64,000 nucleotides of DNA. Origin: Clavulina sp. PMI_390. Its lineage: Eukaryota; Basidiomycota; Agaricomycetes; Cantharellales; Hydnaceae. This document shows positions 45,412 to 55,766 of this stretch, piece after piece; the first letter of the stretch is position 1; each line of letters starts with the position of its first letter. The stretch is taken from contig WIDE01000071.1 of the NCBI GenBank assembly GCA_015039315.1, positions 4,588 through 68,587 of the forward strand, given 5' to 3'. The notes beneath the pieces were generated by a model, which had not been told where the DNA came from, made no database searches, and was given only the letters and a program-made list of their open reading frames with translations. The translations under genes and the position numbers were made by a program.

Positions 45412-46839
45412 CTACCTTGCTCCTTGGCTCTCCATACCACTGAGGAAGGCATCCCAATAGGTGGGCCCCCCTCGCTGCCAAAAGATGGTATCCACCACAA
45501 TTTTCTGAGCAAACTCCAAAAGCCCGGGGTTTTTTTTGAGCTCTTTCACCTCCCACAAGTTTGGATAGTAGACTCCTTCAATGCGCAGAATTGGCGATCT
45601 CCACCCTTGGATAGCGATTGATTTAGCATACCATCTACGGATTAGAGGCATTGCATGTATTCCGTCTTCTTTATCGTCACTTGTGACAAGGAAACTGAGA
45701 CAAGGCATATTGGATATTGCGTCGGCAAGTGGCTCAGTAGTATGTTCAGGTAGACTGACAACTTGCAAGGTTGGGTGAGCTTTGAGGAAGCTGACAAGAC
45801 TTGGCTCGTACTTCCGAACCATACGGCGATGGCCATCAACATATAGGACTCGCAAGCCGGGAAATGATATAGATGCCAACTTGGGGAAAGGGATCGTCGG
45901 GGCTTTATCGTCGTCAGGGCCTCGATACATGATTTCGAGAATCATCAACTGAGGAGCACGGAACGAGGGCAGCATGGAGAGAGGAAGCTGGCCATAGAGA
46001 ACGAGATTTACAAGGTATGGCATCGAGGGAAGCGGGGTTTGGAATAATTCGGAGCGTGATGCTTCGAGTGTATACCACGTAAACTCTTCCAATGAGTGGC
46101 TGCGAGCAACCATATCTACAATATCCTGCGAAGCGATCGGTGCCGAGACGTCTAAACAGTGGAGAGCCGCCTGAGGAGAGATGTTAAGACGGATAGGGTG
46201 CTCTCCCCCGTTGAAATTGAGCCGAAGATCACGTAGCCCCACTGCAGAGGTGAGATCTATAAGATTGATATCCGGGGAAAGGTGATTGAAGCGGCTGGAT
46301 ATGGATAATGATTGCAGGTTGGAAGCAGGCATGTCATTTGAAGGGCTAAGCATGCGGGCTATCAGCACTTGATCGCTATGGATAATGATGTTTTTGCAGC
46401 GCGGAAGCATTTGTCTAGCTGTATCGGCTACTGCCTTTTTCCTGGCAATCACCTCGGGAGGAATGGATCGCGGAAATCCAAAAGGCTCTGTGACGAGCAA
46501 CGAGAGTAGAGAGTCACCTGATCTACCAAGCTCCTTGGTGAGTAGATGATCACTATCAAATCCGACGTTTTCTCCAATCGAGATCATGATGACATTCCAG
46601 AGTGATTGAGTCGACAGCACCACCTCCCTCCATCGCGTGCAGACTGCTGCCAGGGTGAAACGAGTTTTTCTGATAAACTTCGCGCTATGGGGACCGAATT
46701 GATGAGGAAATGGTGCACCCGCCCAGCTTCGCACAGTGAGCGTGAAAATGTGAACGAGTAGCTCAGGGAAGAGTGAAACAGCAGGTCTCTGCCTATTAAG
46801 TGCGAATAGTTCATCTTGAGATAGACTCGAGGCTGCCAT
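45412..46839 (-). CDS. F-box-like/LRR protein 8 (tandem triplet)
   Basis: An intronless gene of 475 aa from the ATG at 46839; the frame is open further upstream only from a GTG. The F-box-like region is residues 19-85: PAVSLFPELLVHIFTLTVRS and FTLAAVCTRWREVVLSTQSLW, with the subfamily spacer SWAGAPFPHQ. The body includes LVLYGQLPLSMLPSF, LRVLYVDGHRRMVRKYEP and KAHPTLQVVSLPEHTTEPL, and the C-terminus PTYWDAFLSGM. It is the middle member of the tandem triplet. Confidence 0.9.
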   Translation of the reverse strand: MAASSLSQDELFALNRQRPAVSLFPELLVHIFTLTVRSWAGAPFPHQFGPHSAKFIRKTRFTLAAVCTRWREVVLSTQSLWNVIMISIGENVGFDSDHLLTKELGRSGDSLLSLLVTEPFGFPRSIPPEVIARKKAVADTARQMLPRCKNIIIHSDQVLIARMLSPSNDMPASNLQSLSISSRFNHLSPDINLIDLTSAVGLRDLRLNFNGGEHPIRLNISPQAALHCLDVSAPIASQDIVDMVARSHSLEEFTWYTLEASRSELFQTPLPSMPYLVNLVLYGQLPLSMLPSFRAPQLMILEIMYRGPDDDKAPTIPFPKLASISFPGLRVLYVDGHRRMVRKYEPSLVSFLKAHPTLQVVSLPEHTTEPLADAISNMPCLSFLVTSDDKEDGIHAMPLIRRWYAKSIAIQGWRSPILRIEGVYYPNLWEVKELKKNPGLLEFAQKIVVDTIFWQRGGPTYWDAFLSGMESQGAR

Positions 46840-47257
46840 TGCACTGAGAAGAACCAAGCGACGAGATGCAGATTGTACTGCTGCAAAAGTGCCGCAACCA
46901 GGGCAACCGTCCACAACAAGTCACGCAACCGAATCGACATGACGCTCTCAACCCATGCAATCTGTAGGGCTCCCGACGCATTTCGTATCTAATAGTCGAT
47001 TAGATCATGAACAGTCATAGGTAATCATTTCAATCTGATTGCAAAACCTCGCATCCATTCTGACACAGTAAGTTCAATTTACTGGGCTGCATTTCACAAC
47101 GATGGGATTTTCAAGCCAGACTAAGTTGATCGGTCTTTTGCAATCACTGCATCAAATTAGGAGCAGAATATCGTTCGCGCTATTGGGCCTATTATGGCAG
47201 AGTCTATGAGCCAACTTGCTCTCCGGACACAATAGGTAACTTGAGGCGATCCAATGG
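46840..47257. other. tandem-array spacer
   Basis: This 418-bp spacer is the 5' flank of F-box protein 8 plus the 3' flank of protein 9. Its part near 46907-46980 matches the flank of protein 7 (see 45000-45411). No other feature is seen. Confidence 0.4.
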
Positions 47258-48694
47258 CTACATTGCCCCAGGACTGCTGTGTCCCATTGTTCTCAGGAAA
47301 TTGCCCCAATAGACCAGCCCCTCTCGCTGCGAGAACATAACGTACACCAAAATCTTCTGAGCAAACTCCAGAAGCTCCGGGTCATTTCTGAGCTCTTCTG
47401 AATCCCACAGGTTTGGGTAATGCACTTGATCCAGATACAAGGCTGGCAACCTGCACCCCTGGGAAGATATTGACCTTGCATGCCATTTCCGGATGAGAGG
47501 CAGCGCATGCGTATCATTATCCTCGTCATTGCTTGAGCTAACGTAGCTGAGAGAAGGGATAGCGCAAAGTGCTTCGACCAATGGTTCGGTGACGTGTTCC
47601 GATAGACTAACAACCTGCAGGGTTGGGTGAGCTCGGAGGAAGCCCACGATACTCGGCTCATAGTTCCGGATCATCCGGCGGTAACCATCGATGTAGAGAA
47701 TCCGCAGATGCGGGAATGATATTGAAGCCAATGTAGGGAATGGTAGTGAAGGAGCTGCGGAGTCATCTGGCCCTCGATAGATGATCTCAAGAATCGTAAG
47801 CTGAGGCGCTTGAAACGAACCCAATATGGAGAGAGGGATTTCGCCATAGAGGACGAGCTGGCGAAGGTATGTCATCTGAGGAAGTGGTTTTTGGAGTGAT
47901 TGAGATGGTATAGATTCGAGCGTGGTCCATGTAAACTCCTCGAGCAGGGGAGCGTGAGCAAGGATGTCTACTATGTCTTGTGGTACAATTGGTGACGAAA
48001 CCTCTACACAACGCAGGTTTGCGTCAGGAGACACACTGAGGCGGATAGGGTGCTCTCCAGCAGAGAAGTGGAATCGGAGAGAGCTTAGCGCTACAGCAGA
48101 GCTGAGATCTATGCGATTTATATGTGGAGAAATATCGTTGAGATGACTAGACGCGTATATGGATTGAAGATTGGGTAGAGGTACGTCGCTAAGGGGGCTC
48201 AGCATGCGGGCTACCAGCACCTGGTTTCCATGAATGATAATGTCTTTGCAGCGAGGAAGAACTTCCTTAGCTGCTCGGACAATTTCTATTTTGCCAGCGA
48301 TGATTTCGGGCCGCGGGTTGCGTGGTAAACCAAAAGGGTCTGTGATGAGAACCGAGAGTAAAGAATTGCCAGATCGATTTAGCTCCTCGTTAAATAGATC
48401 ACTGTGGAATCCGCTCTTTTTTCTAGGAGCGATCAGAATGACACTCCAGAGTGATTGAGATGAGAGAGCCACTTCTCGCCAACGCTTGCAGACTACCGCA
48501 AGGGTGAAACGAGCCTTCCTGATAACCCTCATGCCATGGAAAGTAACTTGATGAGGCAGTGTCGCACCACCCCAGCTTTGGAGCGTTAGCACGAAGACGT
48601 GCATAAGTAGCTCAGGAAAGAGCGAGACAGCAGGCCGTTTCCAGTTAAGAGTTAAAAGCTCGTCAACGGATAAGACATCGTCTTCTTGCTCCAT
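47258..48694 (-). CDS. F-box-like/LRR protein 9 (tandem triplet)
   Basis: An intronless gene of 478 aa from the ATG at 48694 (MEQEDDVLSV); the frame is open upstream but reads through probable 5' UTR. The F-box-like region is residues 21-86: PAVSLFPELLMHVFVLTLQS and FTLAVVCKRWREVALSSQSLW, with the spacer SWGGATLPHQV. The body includes LRQLVLYGEIPLSILGSF, LRILYIDGYRRMIRNYEP and RAHPTLQVVSLSEHVTEPL. The C-terminal motif is degenerate (LVYWGNFLRTM, with Gly in place of Asp). It is divergent from the FAM72-like gene over 163 bp. Confidence 0.9.
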   Translation of the reverse strand: MEQEDDVLSVDELLTLNWKRPAVSLFPELLMHVFVLTLQSWGGATLPHQVTFHGMRVIRKARFTLAVVCKRWREVALSSQSLWSVILIAPRKKSGFHSDLFNEELNRSGNSLLSVLITDPFGLPRNPRPEIIAGKIEIVRAAKEVLPRCKDIIIHGNQVLVARMLSPLSDVPLPNLQSIYASSHLNDISPHINRIDLSSAVALSSLRFHFSAGEHPIRLSVSPDANLRCVEVSSPIVPQDIVDILAHAPLLEEFTWTTLESIPSQSLQKPLPQMTYLRQLVLYGEIPLSILGSFQAPQLTILEIIYRGPDDSAAPSLPFPTLASISFPHLRILYIDGYRRMIRNYEPSIVGFLRAHPTLQVVSLSEHVTEPLVEALCAIPSLSYVSSSNDEDNDTHALPLIRKWHARSISSQGCRLPALYLDQVHYPNLWDSEELRNDPELLEFAQKILVYVMFSQREGLVYWGNFLRTMGHSSPGAM

Positions 48695-48857
48695 CGAAGT
48701 GGGATATGAACCAGTTTCGGATCGTGGTTGGAAAACAGCAGCCCTGACGTGACAGCCACAACATAGCCAAACAAACCCTTCGCTCCCTCCCAACTTGCAC
48801 TGCGCACATCCAACATTTTGGTAGACGCGTTTCTCGCGATTCTGAACACCTTCATCA
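48695..48857. promoter_or_regulatory. 163-bp divergent promoter
   Basis: This is the whole space between the start codons of F-box protein 9 (-) and the FAM72-like gene (+). No clear TATA element is seen. Confidence 0.35.
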
Positions 48858-51663
48858 ATGGATATAGCTCTCCAGCCGCCGATGGATGTCGACGAAAGCG
48901 CTACACAACCTACGAGAGGTGACTCACGTCGTTCGCGGGCTGGCGTTTCTCCCCTTTGGGGTGCAACCTTTCAACAGCAACAAACACAGCAAACACCATC
49001 TTCGAATATTTATCAGAACTATTACCGCTCAAATGCCGCCGATGCTCTCCAGGAGCTTGAAGAAACACTCCAGACCGATGGGTATGCGACCCCAAACCGA
49101 GCCTATCTCAACCAAGCCAGACTTTCAGAATCTCAAGCTGCGTCTCGACGACCGATCTTCTCGAACTATATAAGTCGCTACCAGCAACAACCTTTACGAT
49201 CCTACTACTATGATTTGTCCCAACAGAGACCGCGTGCAGGCCCTCTCGCAGAATACGATACAGCTCAACATGGCACCCAGGCACAACCAGAACAACGACA
49301 CTATGAACAACACCAACATCTACATGCGCATGATACCTTCAACTCCGCTCCTGTAATGCATAAAGTCTTCCGTCTCGCCTGCTCCACATGCGGCGTCTTC
49401 TTCACCAATCGAGGAATGAAGGTATAGTTTGATTAGTCTCTCTTTCAGCTTGTCCCATAGCTCTGAGGTACCTTCGTTCCGCAGGCAGTCCTTTTACTCC
49501 GCCCTGACATTCACCTTTATTCCACCGATGCCCTTCCTAGCGGATGTAGCGCTCCACCAGCATCCAGCATGCCGAAACCCTCTGAACCCGTACAGCGTAC
49601 TTGCGATTGTCTGACTCAGACTCTTTGCTGCCATGGGTGTGGAAATCAGTGCGGATACGCGATTGTTACCCCTGTGAGTTCCATCGCTTGTGCTACTCCG
49701 CATGGGTCAATTACACTAATCCATCCTGTATCATGATGCACCACACTGCTGCTCCTAGTGTCTTAAATGCTCTTCGTCTGGTACAGCATCGAATAATGGC
49801 GCGAACGGACATCGCTTTGTATTCCATGACTCCGAGATCGTTGCTTCGGAACGACTTTATTTTCTTGGTGAGCCTGATGTTGTACGCGATCACCCCCCAT
49901 ATGTTCGCAGTATCCTGGAAGACTACGCCAGTATGGGTCCCTCTGTTCCTGTGCTTCGGGGTACTCTGGGCACTCTCGATTTGATTGCACAGTATGATGC
50001 CGGTTTGCGCGAGGACGAGGAGGATGAAGACGATGGCATTTGTTCCGGCGCAGACCATCAGTTAGGGCTGGAGGAAGATGACAGTGGTCAGTATGACTCG
50101 GAGCATCAACGCAACGGGGCACTTCGAGATGGCCCTCTAAGTGACGCGACTTTCCGGCTTCAACAAAGTGCACAAATCCTACATCCTAGCGCACGCCTGC
50201 TTTCCTCAAGCAGGAGTCACCAAACCCACAATTCTTTGTTTCAGCTCCCCCCCGCTTCCATATCGACTAGTAACGTCATCCGCCAGCCAACCATCTCCGC
50301 TATAACTGCTTCATCGTCTTCGACTCTTTCACTACGGGGGCTTGTTGCATCTGACTCCCTGGGTACCAGAACCCGAGCCACGACTTCCAGCAGCACTAGC
50401 GATCCTCCGGGAATGTCCTTCCTCGACATGACCAGCCCGTCCAATTCCGACATTAGCGTTAGCATGCCAGACTTGATTGTTATCCCCGGAGGCCAAGAGT
50501 TTAATAATGGTGGCGTCATCGGCGAAACGACAATAGCAGATGCTGGTCCTCTCACTCCGACTGCTGCACCTCCGACTCCAGCCCGCTCCCCAGGCCTTCC
50601 TTCCTCATTATCATTCCCGGAAGCCCCGGCCGCTTTGGCCTTTGCATCTACTCCTTCACGCATATCTGGCTCAGTCGACTTCTCACGCCCACATATCGCT
50701 ACTAGCTCTGCTCACTTGGTTAATGGTGGTCCTATCGACGCTACGGCGCCACATCGAAGGTCGAGGGCGGCAACGGTCGAGATGGTTCGAGAGGTCATTG
50801 GGGTTCGCGTGGTCGATCTGGAACAGATCCATCGGATGCGACTGGAGCTCGCGTCCTCTGCACTTCTAATTCCGGGCCAGAGAACCGTTCGGGACGGCGA
50901 TACTGCGGTTGGTGGAGCTACGGTCGTGGCAGCTAGGGCTCAGACGGATGGAGAAGACCGTTCAGATGTAGTTGGAGATCCAGCCGTGACTAATTCAGAT
51001 CCCCAGACTCCTCGCCGATCAAGACTGACAGAACAGAATGTGACTCCAAATCGTCCCATGCCATCCTCATTGACGCTATCATTATTCACAACCCCTCCTC
51101 GTCCATCGACAATGTATTCCCCAGCCGCCATGGAGGTTTTGCGCGCGCTCGAAACCTCGCCTGAGGTTGAACAACGTCTTTTCACAGCCGAAGAGCTTAA
51201 TCGACGCCAGCGAACACAGCTTCGGCGTCCGCTCTCAAGAGACCGTTTTTCGTCTTTGGATCAATCCACTCAGGACGATCATACTCAAATGACTCCCCCT
51301 CTATCTACTTCTGCAATCAGTCCAGATCGTGATCGCATTCGGATCCATAACCCCCGCCGTCAATCTGATTTTCCAGCGTCAGTAACACATGCTATGGACC
51401 CCACCGAGCACCATCCCGAAAGCCGCCGCCACCGTCGGGACGAGCGTCTTCAGCATGGTGATGTTGTCTGGTGGCATAATCTGAAGCGTGCTGGGGACAT
51501 TTCAGGGGTGAGCGAGGAGCGCTTCGGTAGTCGCCATGGAGAAGTGACAAAAGCGACGCCAGGAAGTGTTCAGGTTCCTTGGGCTGGATGGTGCCTCAAA
51601 CGAAGGGAGCTGGATGCAAAAAGGGTGGAAAGGATGTGGAGAAGCGCCCGGGCATTGCGTTAA
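48858..51663 (+). CDS. FAM72-domain protein with long C-terminal extension
   Basis: Three exons close in phase: 48858-49421, 49485-49673 and 49759-51663; 885 aa. The FAM72 domain spans about residues 168-285: VFRLACSTCGVFFTNRGMK (C175, C178), AVLLLRPDIHLYSTDALP, then CDC, CCHGCGNQCGYAI and CLKC, and NGHRFVFHDSEI. The Cys pairs suggest zinc binding. Animal FAM72 proteins are about 150 residues, so this is a small conserved domain embedded in a much larger protein: a Gln-rich N-terminus (about 160 residues) and about 600 C-terminal residues that are acidic and then Ser/Pro/Thr-rich. A basic, Trp-containing patch lies near the end (VVWWHNLKRAGDI). Animal FAM72 is linked to cell-cycle and DNA repair; the role in fungi is not known to me. 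Confidence 0.88.
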
Positions 51664-51984
51664 TGTTAGACGTAGATGGTTTACAATCTCCTCTGTTGAT
51701 GGACTGTTGGTCAGTATGGTGGCGGGTAACTTTTAGCTTGGTTCAGATGGTTTATTCCATAGTACACTTGAACAGATGACCAACAAATTCTCATTCCCCG
51801 GTTTCTGAATGTCATTTAGTTTTGGCGTCAGTGAGGATCCCGAATCCCGAGGCGATGTGTAGAGATGTTGCGTGCGAAAATGTTTTTTCTTGGCACATTC
51901 ATGATCTGACCATAAAGACAACAACTTTCCTGTCATTGTTTGTTCTTCCTCCTTCCTTCCTACCTTCCTTCCTTTCCATACAAG
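51664..51984. other. intergenic region
   Basis: This 321-bp gap holds the 3' flank of the FAM72-like gene and the 5' flank of the next F-box gene, with a pyrimidine-rich CCTTCCTTCCTACCTTCCTT tract (about 51952-51971) just before the ATG, as seen in many fungal promoters. Confidence 0.4.
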
Positions 51985-53535
51985 ATGGAAACTGTCGAGT
52001 CGCTACGGCGAGAAAACCAAGAACGTGCCGCTGTCTCGCTTCCTTCCGAGGTTCTGAGCCAAATCTTCTGTATCATACTGCAAGGATCACTTGGTGTTCC
52101 CAAAGGTGCTTTCCAACACCGCTACTCCCTCCCGAAATCTGTTATTGGCCACTTTCGTACTTCACGTGCTGTCCTGTGCGCCGTGTGCTTCCGATGGAGG
52201 AAGGTCATGATTGGCAGTGCAAACCTCTGGAATGTGCTCAATTTTCCAGCCAAGGTTCAAAAGGCCTCCCGCACTGTCGCCATCCCCCACTCATCATACG
52301 AGATCCTGGATACTGAGCTCTCATATGCGAAAGAGTCCCCTTTAGTGCTCTATGTCGACTCTCCGTTCCCAGTGTTTGACGCCAAGACACGAAGCGAAGC
52401 AGTTGAGAAGCTGCGTCCTCTCTTGTCACGGTCCAAAGGCCTTTTTCTTGACAACTACTCAGTCCAACATCTTCAATTGATGAATCTTATCTGTGACGAT
52501 GTTGCATCCACCCCACTCCCCAGTCTCATGACGTTGTATGCTACGGCCTATAGCGGGCAGCCAGATCCTGGCGAGGAGGAGGTCATTGATCTGTCACTTG
52601 CTCCTAAAATCCGAGAGCTGGAGATCCGCGCAGGCTATATCCTATACGAAGAGCCTAGCGACGGGACTAGTGGTCCAGTCATCCAACTGCAGCTACCAGG
52701 GGTAGACGAATTCGCGTTGACACGCATTCATTTCGATGGAGCGCTCGACCCGCTGGCCGTTTTCGGTCTCGTGTCTCACAGTCCTCATCTAGAGGAAATG
52801 TTTTGGAGTCACGAGCATTTCCACAACATCCACTCTGACGTATATACCTCCCCTCTCCCAGTGATGGAAAAACTGAAGCATATGGAACTGTCAGGGGATA
52901 TTCCCATCGCTCTAACAGGGTCCTTAGTAGCCCCTAACCTCGTACGGCTTGAATTGACCTGGCTCCGGGAGCCGGCGCAGGCTATCTGGGCAGATCGTGC
53001 ACATCCCCTATCGAATTATCTTCGATTCCCCCACCTCCGAGCACTTATCGTTACCACTCCATGGGAGAGCGATCGCGAGCAAGCGGAGATGGCTCATTTT
53101 ATTAGGGCTCATCCCGACTTGCGAGTCGTACGTGTTCCTCAGTACATGAGTGACGAACTAGCCACTGCCCTCATCGACGTTCCGTCCATTCGCCGAGTGT
53201 ATGCGGTAGCACTCCAGGGTAGGGATGCTGGTAACAGAAAACTGATTTCTGCATGGCTGCAGCGAGGGGCTCCGACCGACGGCGCGAAACCTAGGCTCCA
53301 CCTGTTCAAAGATGATGACGAGGGAGATAACTGGCTTCCGCTGGGGAAGAGGCCTGGGCAATTTAAGGAGCATGTTGTTATTGGCTCATGGCCGTTTGGA
53401 GGAATGGAGGTGGACGATTGGGACACATATCTTTTTTCTGACGACGATAGAACTTTTATTGGTGATGATAGGAAACACTATGATGACGATGATGGTGAAC
53501 ATGACAGAGAGAGCAATCAAGACAATGCTGAGTAG
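51985..53535 (+). CDS. F-box-like/LRR protein 10, acidic tail
   Basis: An intronless gene of 516 aa from the ATG at 51985. The F-box-like region is residues 16-88: AVSLPSEVLSQIFCIILQ and AVLCAVCFRWRKVMIGSANLW, with the HRYSLPKS spacer of the 28935 subfamily. The body includes LKHMELSGDIPIALTGSL and IRAHPDLRVVRVPQYMSDEL. After the family motif VDDWDTYLFSD the protein continues into a strongly acidic tail of about 30 residues (Asp runs, DDDDGEHDRESNQD) that is shorter or absent in relatives. It sits tail-to-tail with sulfurase copy B (249 bp), mirroring the pair 26701/28935. Confidence 0.9.
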   Translation: METVESLRRENQERAAVSLPSEVLSQIFCIILQGSLGVPKGAFQHRYSLPKSVIGHFRTSRAVLCAVCFRWRKVMIGSANLWNVLNFPAKVQKASRTVAIPHSSYEILDTELSYAKESPLVLYVDSPFPVFDAKTRSEAVEKLRPLLSRSKGLFLDNYSVQHLQLMNLICDDVASTPLPSLMTLYATAYSGQPDPGEEEVIDLSLAPKIRELEIRAGYILYEEPSDGTSGPVIQLQLPGVDEFALTRIHFDGALDPLAVFGLVSHSPHLEEMFWSHEHFHNIHSDVYTSPLPVMEKLKHMELSGDIPIALTGSLVAPNLVRLELTWLREPAQAIWADRAHPLSNYLRFPHLRALIVTTPWESDREQAEMAHFIRAHPDLRVVRVPQYMSDELATALIDVPSIRRVYAVALQGRDAGNRKLISAWLQRGAPTDGAKPRLHLFKDDDEGDNWLPLGKRPGQFKEHVVIGSWPFGGMEVDDWDTYLFSDDDRTFIGDDRKHYDDDDGEHDRESNQDNAE

Positions 53536-53784
53536 CTGTATTTTTGGAGGTTTCGGATGAAGGAAGCTCGTATCCCCTTCAACGCTATTCCTCGCTTCTC
53601 ACAAGCAGCAATTCGTTTGACAGGTGGTAAAGATTGTATTATTAGAGTAGGTAGAATAATACGAGCACAAAGCAAGGGTTGAATAAAGATAATACAGAGG
53701 AGAAAACGGGGCAACGAGTGAATATGTTTCCAGCACTAAAAAAAAAAAACCAAAAAAGAGAGTCAAGTAAATAGGAGAGCGCAG

Positions 53785-55766
53785 CTAAAAGATCTGAGAC
53801 ACCCGTCGGCGGATTCCGCGGAGCTTCGTGAACATCACAGAGTTCCTCTTCTTCAGCTCGGGGAGCTCATCGCGGATGATCTCGGCGTCGGCGATCTTCT
53901 TGAGCTTCGGCGCACCCACAGTCTTCCCGTCCTTCGTCGCCTCAGTCACATCCACAAAGGTGCGTGAGAACTCAACGAAGGCTGCCGCGTCCGAGATTGC
54001 GCTCGCGAGCCCAAAACCCATCCGAACGACACCACCATCTCGGATGAACCACTCCATGTCCTCGTTCGACGCATACGATTCGGAGACAGACGAAGGCGTG
54101 TCTTGCTTGCCCTCCGCGTCGACACGCTTCATGTCGAAGTTGTTGAGCATCTCAGTCATGCCGGTGAGCGTCGTTGAAGCACCAGGGTTGCACAAACATC
54201 CGGCACGGACGTGGATGTTGGCACGCGATGCGGCGTTCTCGATGTCGTGTGGCAGGAATCGCTCGCCAGAAGGCTTAAGGAATGACATGCTGATGACAGC
54301 ACCGTGAGTGGATGGTGAGTACTCATCAGGGCCAGAGGGAGAGTGGAGGTCGACGACAGGCTTGCCGTTGGAGTGCTTGAGGGATGCGAGGGACGAGAGG
54401 GTGAAGTGCATCAAGAGGGGAAGGCGCTGAGTGAGAGTGGGGAGGTGATTGTGGAGGATTTGGAGACCGCGGGGAATAGCGATCAAGCTGAAAACGGTGG
54501 CGTGGACAAAGCAATCGGACATAACCGCGCATGTTTGGAGGTGGAGGCACAATTAAGAGGTGCGAGACAGGCGGCGGCGCGATGCGGAAAATATAAATCG
54601 AAATGAACGGGGAGTTTATTAGTCAACAACATGTTTCGGAGGTAAGCTTAAGAGCGGTTTGACTCACGAGAGGAAGTTGACAGTTCCATCTTCCCAACGC
54701 TCATGCCCGTCGAGCAGGAGACGACCCATGTTAGGTGCCTAGATGCGATGATAACGTTGTCAATAAAAGTTTCCAGTTGTGTAGTTGAAAATGATGGCAT
54801 ACCTGTACGACAAGGACAGAGCCGCCGCTGAACCAAGGCTTCTGAAGCTTCGTAAGGAACTCCTTCTTGGCCACAAAGCAACCGATACCAGTGGGGTATC
54901 CAATGAGCTTGTACAAGCTGATCGCCATCGCATCGACAGAACCCTTCAGCGAGCGAAGAGAAATAGCCGTGGTTGGCGCGAGCGCGGCGGCGTCGAGGAG
55001 TGTATTATATCCGCGGGACTTTGCCTCGGCGAGAAGCGACAGATTGCCCTTCAGTCCGGAGAGGTTGGATTGGCCAGTAAGCACGTAAAGGCTTTCGGCG
55101 CCATCCTCAGGAGCCAAGAACGTCTGCTTGCCAGGTGCCTCCATTGGCACGTAGGTCACTTGAGCACCAGCCTTGAGAGCAAACTCACGCATGCCGTTGA
55201 CAGAGTTGTGGGCATCAGTGGGGAGAATGAGCTTTGAATCGGCTCCCTTGGAGTAAGGGTAGGCCTCGGCGACGATACGAAGAGCAGTGCTGGCGTTGTT
55301 GGTAAACACAACCTCGTACTCGCTTGGGTCAGCGTCGAAGAAGTTGAGGACAGCGAGACGAGCGGCATGGGCGTATTTAGAGGAGAGTACGGAGCTGGAT
55401 GGGCGAGTCGATTTAGCTTCATTCTATCGCCAAAACTGTCGAAGCAAACACGAACCTTGGTGACGCAGAATGAGGATTCCCAAACACGTTCCCTAGCAAC
55501 AAGTCGGTGTGCTCGCGGATTAAGGACTCGGGATACAGACCAGCACCCGTATAGTCGAGGTAGACTCCGCTCTTGTCCAGTCGAGTGAACTCGCGGCGAC
55601 GAAGGTCATCGATGGCAGATGTTTGGAGATAGGTGGGGTGGGCGGTGACGAATCGCTGGGAAGCTGCCTTTGCTGATTCGTTGGAAGGAATGGAGAATGA
55701 TGAGAGCTTGAGGGTCTTGGAAGAGTAGGGGATAGCAACGCTGCGGGGAGTAGTGGTGGAAGACAT
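53785..55766 (-). CDS. MoCo-sulfurase-like PLP enzyme, copy B
   Basis: Four exons in the same positions as copy A: 55766-55456, 55394-54803, 54738-54668 and 54487-53785, with identical exon lengths (311, 592, 71, 703 nt) and 558 aa. All key sites are kept: PLP Lys in SLYKLIGYPTG, LLDAAAL, QSNLSGLKG, and RAGCLCNPGAS. Substitutions against copy A are scattered and mostly conservative (for example KQDTPSSVSES for NQDTPASVSES), and no frame is broken, so the copy appears functional. The introns differ in length and sequence far more than the exons, which suggests selection on the protein. Confidence 0.92.
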
